A stretch of DNA of 64,000 nucleotides from Achromobacter insuavis. GTDB taxonomy: Bacteria; Pseudomonadota; Gammaproteobacteria; Burkholderiales; Burkholderiaceae_B. The position numbers and the translations under genes are program-made. Under the pieces are notes generated by a model, which worked only from the letters and a program-made list of their open reading frames with translations, was not told the DNA's origin and made no database searches. Below are positions 1 through 9,878 of this stretch, one piece after another. Position 1 is the first letter of the stretch. Each line of letters starts with the position of its first letter. The stretch spans positions 1 to 64,000 of the forward strand of contig NZ_CADIJR010000004.1 in NCBI RefSeq assembly GCF_902859645.1, read 5' to 3'.

Positions 1-723
1 GACCGCGCCCCCGTTGCCGCCGCGCCCCAGGCCAGCCGCGCCGCCGGCCGCCGCGTGCCGCATTCCGGCATGCGCCGCGCCATCGCCCGCCGCCTGACCG
101 AAAGCAAGCAGCAGGTGCCGCACTTCTACCTGACCGTGGATTGCCGCATGGACGCCTTGCTGGCCCTGCGCGCGCAGGCCAACCAGGGCGGCGCGGTCAA
201 GCTGTCGGTCAATGATTTCATCGTGCGCGCCGCCGCCCTGGCGCTGCGCGAGGTGCCCGAGGTCAACGCCAGCTGGCACGATGACGCCATCGAATTCCAC
301 GCCGGCGCCGACATCAGCGTCGCCGTGGCCACCGACGGCGGCCTGGTCACGCCCATCGTGCGCGACGCCGACGTCAAGCCGCTGTCCGCCATCGCCGGCG
401 AGATCGTCGAGCTGGCCGGCCGCGCCAAGGTCAACCGCCTCAAGCCCGAGGAATTCACTGGCGGCTCGCTGACGGTCAGCAACCTCGGCATGTACGGCAT
501 CAAGCAGTTCGCCGCCATCATCAACCCGCCGCAGGCCGCGATCCTGGCGGTGGGCGCGGCCGAGCGCCGCCCGGTGGTGGACGACAACGGCGGCCTGCAG
601 GCCGCCACCGTCATGACCGTGACGCTGTCGGCCGACCACCGCGTGGTGGACGGCGCCGTCGGCGCGCGCTGGCTGGCCGCGTTCCGCGCGCTGATCGAGA
701 ACCCCGTGCGCATCCTGCTGTGA
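1..723 (+). CDS. Dihydrolipoamide acyltransferase (E2), C-terminal part
   Basis: The gene enters from the left edge, so its lipoyl and E1/E3-binding domains are not in view. What remains is the catalytic acyltransferase domain, which moves an acyl group from lipoyl-lysine to CoA in a 2-oxoacid dehydrogenase complex. The active-site signature DHRVVDG (catalytic His, and Asp-Gly) lies about 33 residues from the end, and the domain starts with the typical RRAIARRLTESK segment. The frame is open from base 1, and the first visible residues form an Ala/Pro-rich linker. The lpd gene follows at once, as expected for a PDH-type operon. The substrate (pyruvate, acetoin or branched-chain oxoacid) cannot be told from this fragment. 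Confidence 0.9.
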   Translation, partial: DRAPVAAAPQASRAAGRRVPHSGMRRAIARRLTESKQQVPHFYLTVDCRMDALLALRAQANQGGAVKLSVNDFIVRAAALALREVPEVNASWHDDAIEFHAGADISVAVATDGGLVTPIVRDADVKPLSAIAGEIVELAGRAKVNRLKPEEFTGGSLTVSNLGMYGIKQFAAIINPPQAAILAVGAAERRPVVDDNGGLQAATVMTVTLSADHRVVDGAVGARWLAAFRALIENPVRILL

Positions 724-731
724 GCCCCGCC

Positions 732-2129
<1,398 letters not shown>

Positions 2130-2191
2130 GGCACGTAGCAGCGCGCAGGGGCCTGGCGCGGACCGTCATCGGTCGCGCCAGGCCCCTGCCC

Positions 2192-3073
2192 TCACAACCG
2201 GCTGGCGAAGAAATCCAGGAAGCAGGCGATGCGCCGCGACAGCTGCGTGTTGCGGTAGTACACCGCGTGCATCGGCTGCAGGTAGTCGGTGTGCAGGTCT
2301 TCCATGATGCGCACCAGGCGCCCTTCGATCAGATCGTCGCGCGACACGAAATCCGACAGGCAGGCGATGCCCACGCCGCGCAGCGCCAGGTGGCGCTGCG
2401 TCTCGCCGCTGGAGGTGGCCAGCGTGGGCGTGGCCAGATAGGTCGAGCCGCCCGCGTGGCGCAGCGGCCAGACGTTCAGGCTTTCGGGTTGGGTGAAACC
2501 CAGCAGTTCGTGCCGGGCAAGGTCCTCGACCGTGCGCGGCACCCCGCGCCGCGCCAGGTACTCCGGGCTGGCCATCAGCCAGCGCGGACGCGGACGCATC
2601 GGCCGCGCGTGCAGCGTGGAATCGTTCAGCGGCCCCATGCGCAGGGCCACGTCGGTGCGATGCTCGATCAGGTCGACGATGCGGTCGTTGCTGGTCAGCT
2701 CCAGCGAGATCGCCGGATACTCGCGACGGAAGTCGGCCACGTGCGGCACCACGCAATGCAGCATCACCGGCACCGAGGCGTCGACGCGCAGGCGGCCGGC
2801 CGGCTGCTGGTTGACGATGCGCATGCACTCCTCGGCCTCTTCCAGCGACTGCACGATCTGGCGCGCCTTCTGCAGGAAGTGCGCGCCCTCGGCGGTCAGC
2901 TCCATGCGCCGCGTGGTGCGGGTCAGCAGCGTCACGCCCAGGTCTTCCTCCAGGCGCGACAGGCCGCGGCTGACGCCGGACGCGGTCTGGCCCAGCATTT
3001 CGGCGGCCGCGCTCATCGAACCGGCGTCGACCACGCCCAGGAACAGCCGCAGGGCCTCTGAATTGAGCGCCAT
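2192..3073 (-). CDS. LysR-family transcriptional regulator
   Basis: 293-aa LysR regulator. The N-terminal winged helix-turn-helix (about residues 1-62, with AAAEMLGQTASGVSRGLSRLE as recognition region) is followed by a periplasmic-binding-like effector domain with the TLATSSGETQ... and GIACLSDF segments of this family. It resembles the CrgA/AaeR-like subgroup. It is convergent to lpdA (62 bp between stops) and its start faces the 3' end of ilvD, so neither neighbour is an obvious divergent target. The effector and target are unknown. Confidence 0.85.
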   Translation of the reverse strand: MALNSEALRLFLGVVDAGSMSAAAEMLGQTASGVSRGLSRLEEDLGVTLLTRTTRRMELTAEGAHFLQKARQIVQSLEEAEECMRIVNQQPAGRLRVDASVPVMLHCVVPHVADFRREYPAISLELTSNDRIVDLIEHRTDVALRMGPLNDSTLHARPMRPRPRWLMASPEYLARRGVPRTVEDLARHELLGFTQPESLNVWPLRHAGGSTYLATPTLATSSGETQRHLALRGVGIACLSDFVSRDDLIEGRLVRIMEDLHTDYLQPMHAVYYRNTQLSRRIACFLDFFASRL

Positions 3074-3181
3074 TTTTGACTCCGGATCACAAGTATCCGG
3101 ATTTTATAGCGCGCCGCCGCCGCAATTGCGCGGTGTCCTGGCCGACGGCGGGGTTATCCGGCAGCGCGGCCGCAAAAGAAA

Positions 3182-3207
3182 AGCGGCGCACGCGGCGCCG
3201 CTTTTTT
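3182..3207 (-). terminator. Rho-independent terminator after ilvD
   Basis: Inverted repeat AGCGGCGC (3182-3189) and GCGCCGCT (3195-3202) with a 5-nt loop. An A-rich run on the left (3174-3182) gives a U-tract on the minus strand, 20-30 bases past the ilvD stop. A T6 run on the right would also allow plus-strand use. Confidence 0.8.
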
Positions 3208-3229
3208 CACTGCATCGACCCGCGGCCGA

Positions 3230-5095
3230 TCAACGCTTCTGCTTGAGCTGCGACAGGTCGCGCACCGCGCCGCGGTCGGCCGAGGTGGCCAGCGCCGCGT
3301 AGGCCTGCAGGGCCTGCGACACCACGCGCTCGCGGCCCACCGGCAGCCAGCCGCCATCCTCGCGCGCGTTCATCGCGGCGCGGCGGCGGGCCAGTTCCTC
3401 GTCGGACACCGCCAGGTGCATCTTGCGGTTGGGGATGTCGATCTCGATGGTGTCGCCCTCTTGCACCAGGCCGATGGTGCCGCCCTCGGCCGCTTCGGGC
3501 GAGGCGTGGCCGATCACCAGACCCGACGAGCCGCCCGAGAAGCGGCCATCGGTGAACAGCGCGCAGGTCTTGCCCAGGCCCTTGGACTTCAGGTAGGACG
3601 TGGGATACAGCATTTCCTGCATGCCGGGGCCGCCCTTGGGGCCTTCGTAGCGGATCACCACCACGTCGCCCGCCACGACCTTGTCGCCCAGGATGCCTTC
3701 GACGGCATCGTCCTGGCTTTCGAACACGCGCGCGCGGCCGGTGAAGACCCACTGCGATTCATCCACGCCCGCGGTCTTGACGATGCAGCCCTTCTCGGCC
3801 AGGTTGCCGTACAGCACGGCCAGGCCGCCGTCCTTGGAGTAGGCGTTTTCCTTGCTGCGGATGCAGCCGGTCTGGCGGTCGGTGTCCAGCGTCAGGAAGG
3901 TGGCGTCCTGGCTGAAGGCCACGGTGGTGGGGATGCCGCCGGGCGCCGCGCGGTAGAACTTCTGCGCCGCTTCGCCGGCGCCGCCGGCCACGTCCCATTG
4001 CGCGATGGCGTTGCCCAGCGTGCCGCTGTGCACGTTGCCGCAGGACAGGTCGAGCAGGTCGGCGCGCGCCAGTTCGCCCAGGATGCCGAGGATGCCGCCG
4101 GCGCGGTGCACGTCTTCGATGTGGTACTTGTCGGTGGCGGGCGCGGCCTTGCACAGGCACGGCACCTTGCGCGAGATGCGGTCGATGTCGGCCATGGTGA
4201 AGTCGACGCCGGCTTCCTGCGCCGCGGCCAGCAGGTGCAGCACGGTGTTGGTCGAGCCGCCCATGGCCACGTCCAGCGCCATGGCGTTCTGGAACGCGCT
4301 CTTGGTGGCGATGCTGCGCGGCAGGACCGATTCGTCTTCCTCGACGTAGTAGCGGCGGCACAGGTCCACCACCAGGCGGCCGGCCTGCTCGAACAGGCCC
4401 TTGCGCCAGGCGTGCGTGGCGACGATGGTGCCGTTGCCCGGCAGCGCCAGGCCGATGGCCTCGGTCAGGCAGTTCATCGAGTTGGCGGTGAACATGCCGG
4501 AACAGGAGCCGCAGGTCGGACACGCGCTGCGTTCGACTTCGGCCACTTCGGCGTCCGACACTTTCGGGTCGGCGGCCTTGATCATGGCGTCGATCAGGTC
4601 GATCTTGGCGATCACCTTGCCGTCGGTCGGCGACTTGACCTTGCCGGCTTCCATCGGGCCGCCGGACACGAACACCACGGGAATGTTCAGGCGCATCGCG
4701 GCCATCAGCATCCCCGGGGTGATCTTGTCACAGTTCGAGATGCAGACCATGGCGTCGGCACAGTGCGCGTTGACCATGTATTCGACCGAGTCGGCGATCA
4801 GTTCGCGCGACGGCAGCGAATACAGCATGCCGCCGTGGCCCATGGCGATGCCGTCATCGACGGCGATCGTGTTGAATTCCTTGGCGACGCCGCCGGCGGC
4901 CTCGATCTCCTTGGCGACCAGCGCGCCCAGGTCGCGCAGGTGCACGTGGCCCGGCACGAACTGCGTGAACGAGTTGACCACCGCGATGATCGGCTTGCCG
5001 AAGTCTCCGTCCTTCATGCCGGTGGCGCGCCACAGGGCGCGGGCGCCGGCCATGTTGCGGCCGTGGGTCGAGGTGCGGGAACGGTAGTGCGGCAT
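3230..5095 (-). CDS. ilvD: Dihydroxy-acid dehydratase
   Basis: 621-aa IlvD, which dehydrates 2,3-dihydroxy-isovalerate and 2,3-dihydroxy-3-methylvalerate to the 2-oxoacids in valine and isoleucine synthesis. Seen: the Fe-S ligand motifs NCDKITPGM and [16 protein letters not shown], the [13 protein letters not shown] segment, and the C-terminal [20 protein letters not shown] signature. The length matches the E. coli type (616 aa). ATG at 5095 begins the family-typical [10 protein letters not shown]. The upstream gap of 101 bp carries an AT-rich stretch (around 5130-5145) that reads TATTAT on the minus strand, a possible -10 box. The regulator upstream on the same strand is AraC-type and is not clearly co-transcribed. 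Confidence 0.97.
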   Translation of the reverse strand: MPHYRSRTSTHGRNMAGARALWRATGMKDGDFGKPIIAVVNSFTQFVPGHVHLRDLGALVAKEIEAAGGVAKEFNTIAVDDGIAMGHGGMLYSLPSRELIADSVEYMVNAHCADAMVCISNCDKITPGMLMAAMRLNIPVVFVSGGPMEAGKVKSPTDGKVIAKIDLIDAMIKAADPKVSDAEVAEVERSACPTCGSCSGMFTANSMNCLTEAIGLALPGNGTIVATHAWRKGLFEQAGRLVVDLCRRYYVEEDESVLPRSIATKSAFQNAMALDVAMGGSTNTVLHLLAAAQEAGVDFTMADIDRISRKVPCLCKAAPATDKYHIEDVHRAGGILGILGELARADLLDLSCGNVHSGTLGNAIAQWDVAGGAGEAAQKFYRAAPGGIPTTVAFSQDATFLTLDTDRQTGCIRSKENAYSKDGGLAVLYGNLAEKGCIVKTAGVDESQWVFTGRARVFESQDDAVEGILGDKVVAGDVVVIRYEGPKGGPGMQEMLYPTSYLKSKGLGKTCALFTDGRFSGGSSGLVIGHASPEAAEGGTIGLVQEGDTIEIDIPNRKMHLAVSDEELARRRAAMNAREDGGWLPVGRERVVSQALQAYAALATSADRGAVRDLSQLKQKR

Positions 5096-5196
5096 GATCT
5101 TGTCTCAGGCTATTAGCGTGGGCGGCAAAACGGTAAATAATACGCTGGTTCCGGCCGGCAGCGGCCGCAGGCCGCCCCGAGGCCGCGCCGTGGCCA

Positions 5197-6039
5197 TCAG
5201 GCGGACGCCGCGCCGCGCGCCGCAAACGCGCTGGGCGGCTCGCCCAGCGCCTTGCGGAACATGGCCGCGAAGGCGCTGGGGCTCTCGTAGCCCAGATCCA
5301 GGGCCACATCCAGCACCCGCTCGCCGCGCGCCAGCCGCTCCATCGCCGCCAGCAGCCGCGCCTGCTGGCGCCAGCGGCCGAAGGTCATGCCGGTGTGCCG
5401 CAGGAACAGGCGATGCACCGTCTTGGGATCCACCCCCAATTCCCGCGCCCAGTCGGCCGCGCCCGCCTGGCGCTCGGGGTGACGCACGATGGCGCGGCAG
5501 ATGCGCGCCAGGCGCGGCTCGGACGGCTGCGGCAGGTGCAGCGGCAGCACCGGCTCCTGTTTCAGTTCGTCCAGCAGCAGCATCATCAGGCGGCCGTCGC
5601 GGGTGCCCGGCTGCCAATCCAGCGGCACTTCGGCTGCCGCCACCATCAGCTCGCGCAAGAGCGGCGAGATCGACAGCACGCAGCATTCGGTGGGCAGGTG
5701 CGAGGCCGCGCCCGGCTCGACGAACACCGTGCGCATGCGCGGTTCGCCGCTCATGCGGATGGCGTGCGAGACCCAGGCCGGCACCCACACGCCGCGCGTG
5801 GGCGGCACCACCCAGATGCCCGCATCGGTATCGACCACCATCACGCCCGAGATCGCGTACAGCAGCTGCGAACGGCGGTGGCGATGGCGCCGCACGCGGT
5901 GCCCGTCCTCGTAATCCACCGCCAGCGCGGCCACCGGCCGCTGCGACGATTCGTACGGAAACAGGTCCAGGTCGGCGGGCTTGCGCGATCCGGAGGGGCG
6001 CGGCGGTGCTTTGGATTTGTCCATTTCTCGACGATTCAT
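5197..6039 (-). CDS. AraC-family regulator with N-terminal cupin
   Basis: 280-aa regulator. The N-terminal half has a cupin-like sensor (HRVRRHRHRRSQLLYAISG..., then VVPPTRGVWVPAWVSHAIR), and the C-terminal ~100 residues form the two-HTH AraC domain (WARELGVDPKTVHRLF and LDVALDLGYESPSAFAAMFRKALG). This layout is common in regulators of small exporters and metabolic genes in Burkholderiales. The start at 6039 is an ATG; a second ATG at 6024 (MDKSK) is equally plausible because the first 25 residues are not conserved. It is divergent from the leuA remnant with 346 bp between them. The target is unknown. Confidence 0.85.
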   Translation of the reverse strand: MNRREMDKSKAPPRPSGSRKPADLDLFPYESSQRPVAALAVDYEDGHRVRRHRHRRSQLLYAISGVMVVDTDAGIWVVPPTRGVWVPAWVSHAIRMSGEPRMRTVFVEPGAASHLPTECCVLSISPLLRELMVAAAEVPLDWQPGTRDGRLMMLLLDELKQEPVLPLHLPQPSEPRLARICRAIVRHPERQAGAADWARELGVDPKTVHRLFLRHTGMTFGRWRQQARLLAAMERLARGERVLDVALDLGYESPSAFAAMFRKALGEPPSAFAARGAASA

Positions 6040-6385
6040 GCCCAGCTGGCGGTAGACGGTCTTTTCCAGTGTACCTATCCTGCCCGCATTGCCGTTGATT
6101 TCCCTGCCGTCCGCGTTCCGATCATGCGTCTTCGTCCCCGCTCCCCCGCCACCCGCGCCGCCTTGCGCGGCCGGCGCGCGCGCCTGGCCGGGAAATCAGA
6201 CGCCTTCGCACTTGCGCGCGCCGTCCCGCCGACGCTACGACTAGCGCGCGGTTGCCGGGCCTTGCGCCCCGTGGCCGCCCGGCAGCCCCGGGCCCTCTGA
6301 CGGGTCCGTCCGCCACCTCCCTTGCCCGACCGCCGCCGCAGACCGGCGGCCCCAGACGCCGCGCGCCGCGCGGCCGGAGGTTTCC
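6040..6385. other. 346-bp divergent intergenic region, araC-type / leuA remnant
   Basis: This holds the promoters of the AraC regulator (minus) and the leuA remnant (plus). A good Shine-Dalgarno GGAGG lies at about 6378-6382 before the leuA ATG at 6386. I looked for a leucine-rich leader peptide or T-box-like structure and found none that is convincing. The stretch 6160-6380 is extremely GC-rich and open in one frame, but it has no recognisable product. Confidence 0.5.
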
Positions 6386-7423
6386 ATGCTCGACCATCCC
6401 CAACACAAGTACCGCCCCGTCCAGCCCTTTGCCCGCGACTACGCCGAGCGCCAATGGCCGGCCCGCCGCCCGAGCGCGCCGCCCATCTGGATGAGCACCG
6501 ATCTGCGCGACGGCAACCAGGCGCTGATCGACCCCATGGACGCAGCCCGCAAGCTGCGCTTTTTCGAACAGCTGGTGGCGGTGGGACTGAAGGAGATCGA
6601 AGTCGCGTTCCCGTCGGCTTCCGACACCGACTTCAATTTCGTGCGCAAGCTGATCGAGGAGAACCGCATTCCCGCCGACGTCACCATCGAGGTCCTGACC
6701 CAGTCGCGGCCCGACCTGATCGCGCGCACCTTCGAATCGCTGCGCGGCGCGCCGCGCGCCATCGTGCACCTGTACAACCCGATCGCGCCGCAATGGCGCC
6801 GCATCGTGTTCGGCATGAGCCGCGCCGAGATCAAGGAGATCGCGCTGGCCGGCACGCGCCAGATCCGCGCCCTGGCCGACGCGCATCCGGACACCGAATG
6901 GATCTACCAGTATTCGCCCGAGACCTTCAGCCTGGCCGAACTGGATTTCGCGCTGGAGGTCTGCGATGCGGTCAGCGCCATCTGGCGTCCGACGCCGGCG
7001 CGCAAGATGATCATCAACCTGCCGTCGACGGTGGAATGCACGACCGCCAACGTCTATGCCGACCAGATCGAATGGATGCACCGCCGCCTGGCGCGGCGCG
7101 ACAGCATCGTGCTGAGCGTGCATCCGCACAACGACCGCGGCACCGCCGTGGCCTCGGCCGAACTGGCGCTGCTGGCCGGCGCCGACCGGGTCGAGGGCTG
7201 CCTGTTCGGCAATGGCGAACGCACCGGCAACGTCGACCTGGTGACGCTGGCGCTGAACCTGGATCGCCAGGGCATCGCCAGCGGCCTGGACTTCACCGGC
7301 ATGGCCGCCGTGCGCGACTGCGTCGAGGCGTGCAACCAGCTGCCGGTGGACGTGTTCCACCCCTATGCGTTCATGCCCGCAGCGCCAGCAACGCTTCCTG
7401 CAGGTGCCGCAGTCCACGGCTGA
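6386..7423 (+). pseudogene. leuA: 2-isopropylmalate synthase, 3'-truncated
   Basis: The first ~328 residues match the TIM barrel of type-2 (long) 2-isopropylmalate synthase, the first step of leucine synthesis. Seen: [11 protein letters not shown] (metal and catalytic Arg/Asp) and SVHPHNDRG (metal His pair), with a proper start and RBS. Homology stops at FHPYA (about 7369). Where the family continues with the conserved GDLVFTAFSGSHQD segment, the frame instead reads 18 unrelated residues antisense to the end of the convergent LysR gene and stops at 7423. Length is 345 aa against about 560 for the family. The linker subdomains with a catalytic His and the leucine-sensing regulatory domain are gone, so the product is probably inactive for synthesis. 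A deletion ending at the LysR stop is the simplest cause (inference). Confidence 0.8.
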
Positions 7424-8261
7424 GCGGCTTGTCCCGGCGCACCACGATGGCCAGGGTGCGCGCCAGGCGCGGCGCCAGCGAGCGCACGGCCAGGCTGTCG
7501 CGGTGGCCGGCGCCGCTCACCGCCAGCCTGGGCAGCACGGCGCAGGCCAGGCCGGCGGCCACGATTTCCTTCATGGCCTCGGTGCTGCCCAGTTCCATGA
7601 CCGGCTTGGGCGCCATCCCGGCTTCCTCGAACCAGTCATCCACCAGCCGCCGGGTGCGCGCGCCCGGCTCGAACAGCACCAGCGGCAACGCCGCCAACGC
7701 CTGCGGCGTGACGGCATCCGGCATGGCGATGGGGCCGCGCGCCGGAAAGATGGCCACGAACTCGTCTTCCAGCACCGGGGTGACCTCGAACATGCGGCCC
7801 GGCGCCGGCAGCGTCACCAGGCCGATGTCCAGCGTGTTGTTCTCCAGCCCGCGCAGCATGTCGGCGGTATTGCCGGTGCTGGCCACCACGTCCAGCGCCG
7901 GAAAGCGCCGCCGCAGGCTCGCCAGCAGTGGCGGCAGCAGATAGGTGCAGGCGGTGGCGCCGGTGCCCAGCCGCACCCGCCCCGTCACCTGCGCGGCGTG
8001 CGCCGTCATGGCCTGCTCGGCCTGCGCCAGCGCCGTGTCGATCGCGCGGATGTGGGTCAGCAGTTCCAGCCCGGCGGCGGTCGGCCCCGCTCGCCGGCCC
8101 ACCCGCTCGACCAGCTTCAGGCCGAAGCGGCGTTCGAGCTGGCGCACCTGCAGGCTGACGGCGGGCTGGGTGATGCCGCCCCGTTCGGCCGCGGCCGAGA
8201 AACTGCCCAGTTCGATCACCTGCGCGAAGGTGCGCAGGGCGTCCAGATTGAGTCCGCGCAT
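7371..8261 (-). CDS. LysR-family transcriptional regulator
   Basis: 296-aa full-length LysR protein. The HTH spans residues 1-65 ([25 protein letters not shown]), then comes a substrate-binding-like domain that resembles CysB/Cbl/CbbR-type regulators ([26 protein letters not shown]). Its stop codon (7371-7373) sits directly at the point where the opposite-strand leuA sequence breaks off, so its last codons run antisense into the leuA fusion tail (53-bp overlap). It is divergent from the GNAT gene across a 148-bp region with a 16-bp direct repeat, which suggests autoregulation and control of the acetyltransferase. Confidence 0.87.
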   Translation of the reverse strand: MRGLNLDALRTFAQVIELGSFSAAAERGGITQPAVSLQVRQLERRFGLKLVERVGRRAGPTAAGLELLTHIRAIDTALAQAEQAMTAHAAQVTGRVRLGTGATACTYLLPPLLASLRRRFPALDVVASTGNTADMLRGLENNTLDIGLVTLPAPGRMFEVTPVLEDEFVAIFPARGPIAMPDAVTPQALAALPLVLFEPGARTRRLVDDWFEEAGMAPKPVMELGSTEAMKEIVAAGLACAVLPRLAVSGAGHRDSLAVRSLAPRLARTLAIVVRRDKPLSRGLRHLQEALLALRA

Positions 8262-8296
8262 GGGTCCATCCGGCGCCGTGCGGCCGCCGCCTTGGT

Positions 8297-8343
8297 CAAA
8301 GTTTTACTTATGAAAACGATAATAGACCAAAGCTTTATTTATG
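8297..8343. promoter_or_regulatory. Candidate LysR operator: 16-bp direct repeat
   Basis: CAAAGTTTTACTTATG (8297-8312) recurs as CAAAGCTTTATTTATG (8328-8343), 14 of 16 identical, offset 31 bp (about three helical turns). It stands out as AT-rich in GC-rich surroundings, between the divergent LysR gene (start 8261) and the GNAT gene (start 8410). Confidence 0.5.
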
Positions 8344-8409
8344 CATGGCCTTGCGCGACACTGGCGACTCGTTTTCGCGCCGCGCCGGCGCGCCTTTCTC
8401 CGCTTCCCC

Positions 8410-8955
8410 ATGCCGCAACCTGCCGCCCCCCTCCTGATCCGCGATAGCGCGGATGCCGACCTGCCCGCCATCAAGGCCCTCTACGCGCACCACGTCCAGC
8501 ACGGCACCGCGTCGTTCGAGCTGGAGCCGCCCTCCATCCAGGAGATGCGCCAGCGGCGCGCCGGCGTGCTGGAAAAGGACATGCCCTATCTGGTGGCGGA
8601 GATCGACGGCGAAGTGGTGGGCTATGCCTACGTCACGCCCTACCGCCCCCGCCCGGCCTATCGCCACACGGTCGAGGACTCGGTCTACGTCAAGGCGGGC
8701 CGCGCCGGCCAGGGCATCGGCGGCAAGCTGCTGGCCGCCCTGATCGAACGCTGCACCGCGGCCGGCTGGCGCCAGATGCTGGCGGTGGTCGGCGACAGCC
8801 GCAACGCCGCCTCGCTGGCGGTGCATGCGCGCCAGGGCTTTCACCCGGTGGGCACGCTGCGCTCGGTGGGCCACAAGCATGGGGAATGGCGCGACACCGT
8901 GCTGATGCAGCGCGCGCTGGGCGAGGGTGACGCCACGCCGCCGCAGCGTCCCTGA
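8410..8955 (+). CDS. GNAT N-acetyltransferase, phosphinothricin-acetyltransferase-like
   Basis: 181-aa GNAT protein of the Pat/Bar/YwnH type, which acetylates the amino group of glutamate-analogue inhibitors such as phosphinothricin or methionine sulfoximine. Seen: start RDSADADLPAIKALYAHHV, the TASFELEPPS and YAYVTPYRPRPAYRHTVEDSVYV segments, and the acetyl-CoA loop AGQGIGGKLL. The start is placed at ATG 8410 (MPQPAAP), not the in-frame ATG at 8341, since the extra 23 residues are not family-like and cover the operator region. Family and fold are clear; the actual substrate is inferred only from resemblance. Confidence 0.88.
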   Translation: MPQPAAPLLIRDSADADLPAIKALYAHHVQHGTASFELEPPSIQEMRQRRAGVLEKDMPYLVAEIDGEVVGYAYVTPYRPRPAYRHTVEDSVYVKAGRAGQGIGGKLLAALIERCTAAGWRQMLAVVGDSRNAASLAVHARQGFHPVGTLRSVGHKHGEWRDTVLMQRALGEGDATPPQRP

Positions 8956-8994
8956 TCGGCGCTCGGCCGCCGCAAGTCCCGGCGGCCGGAAACG

Positions 8995-9708
8995 TCAGCC
9001 GCCGGTGGCGGCCGTCCACTTCTCCCAGCCGGCCCGGCGCAGCTTGCAGGCCGGGCATTCGCCGCAGCCGTAGCCCCAGCCGTGGCGCGCGCCGCGTTCG
9101 CCCAGGTAACAGGTGTGGCTTTCCTCGACGATGGTCTCGACCAGCGCGTCGCCGCCCAGTTGCTGGGCCAGCGCCCAGGTCTCGGACTTGTCGATCCACA
9201 TCAGCGGCGTCTCGATGGTGACGCGGCTGCCCAGGCCCAGGCCCAGCGCCACCTGCTGCGCCTTGATGGTGTCGTCGCGGCAGTCGGGGTAGCCCGAGAA
9301 ATCGGTTTCGCACATGCCGCCCACCAGCACGTCCAGCTGGCGCCGGTAGCCCAGCGCCGCCGCCAGCGTCAGGAACAGCAGGTTGCGGCCCGGAACGAAG
9401 GTGTTGGGCAGGCCGTTGGCCTGCATCTCGATGGCGCGGTCGCTGGTCATGGCGGTGTCGCCCACCTGGCCCAGCACCTTCAGGTCCAGCAGATGGTCTT
9501 CGCCCAGGCGCGGCGCCCACTGCGGGAAACGCGCGCGGATGTCGCGCAGCACGTTCAGGCGCGCATCCAGCTCGATGCGGTGGCGCTGACCATAGTCGAA
9601 CGCCACGGTTTCCACATGGGCATAGCGGTCCAGCGCCCAGGCCAGGCAGGTGGTGGAATCCTGGCCGCCCGAAAACAGCACGAGCGCGCGACGTTGGTGA
9701 TTCAGCAT
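8995..9708 (-). CDS. queC: 7-cyano-7-deazaguanine synthase
   Basis: 237-aa QueC converts 7-carboxy-7-deazaguanine plus ammonia and ATP to preQ0 in queuosine synthesis. Seen: PP-loop SGGQDSTT (about residues 13-20), the [11 protein letters not shown] segment, and a C-terminal zinc site (CYLGER, then CGECPAC). ATG 9708 is chosen over an upstream TTG (9726) because it places the PP-loop at the usual distance from the N-terminus. Other queuosine genes (queD, queE, queF) are not in the window. It is divergent from ppc, 170 bp apart. Confidence 0.96.
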   Translation of the reverse strand: MLNHQRRALVLFSGGQDSTTCLAWALDRYAHVETVAFDYGQRHRIELDARLNVLRDIRARFPQWAPRLGEDHLLDLKVLGQVGDTAMTSDRAIEMQANGLPNTFVPGRNLLFLTLAAALGYRRQLDVLVGGMCETDFSGYPDCRDDTIKAQQVALGLGLGSRVTIETPLMWIDKSETWALAQQLGGDALVETIVEESHTCYLGERGARHGWGYGCGECPACKLRRAGWEKWTAATGG

Positions 9709-9878
9709 AAAAGGGGGTTTCTGCAAAGACTAAGGGATAGAGCCAGACTTTACCGCAGCCGGCCGGCTGCGCCGTAAGGAAGCCTGCGTAAAATCGGTGA
9801 CGTTCTCGTTCACGGTTTACCAGCAGCGCGCATCACCCCACCCTCCCTTTCCCAGCAGCCCGACGGATCCCCCGCCCG

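Noticed and set aside
6123-6300. Leader peptide controlling leuA
   Set aside because: An open frame is present but there is no run of Leu codons and no terminator/antiterminator pair.
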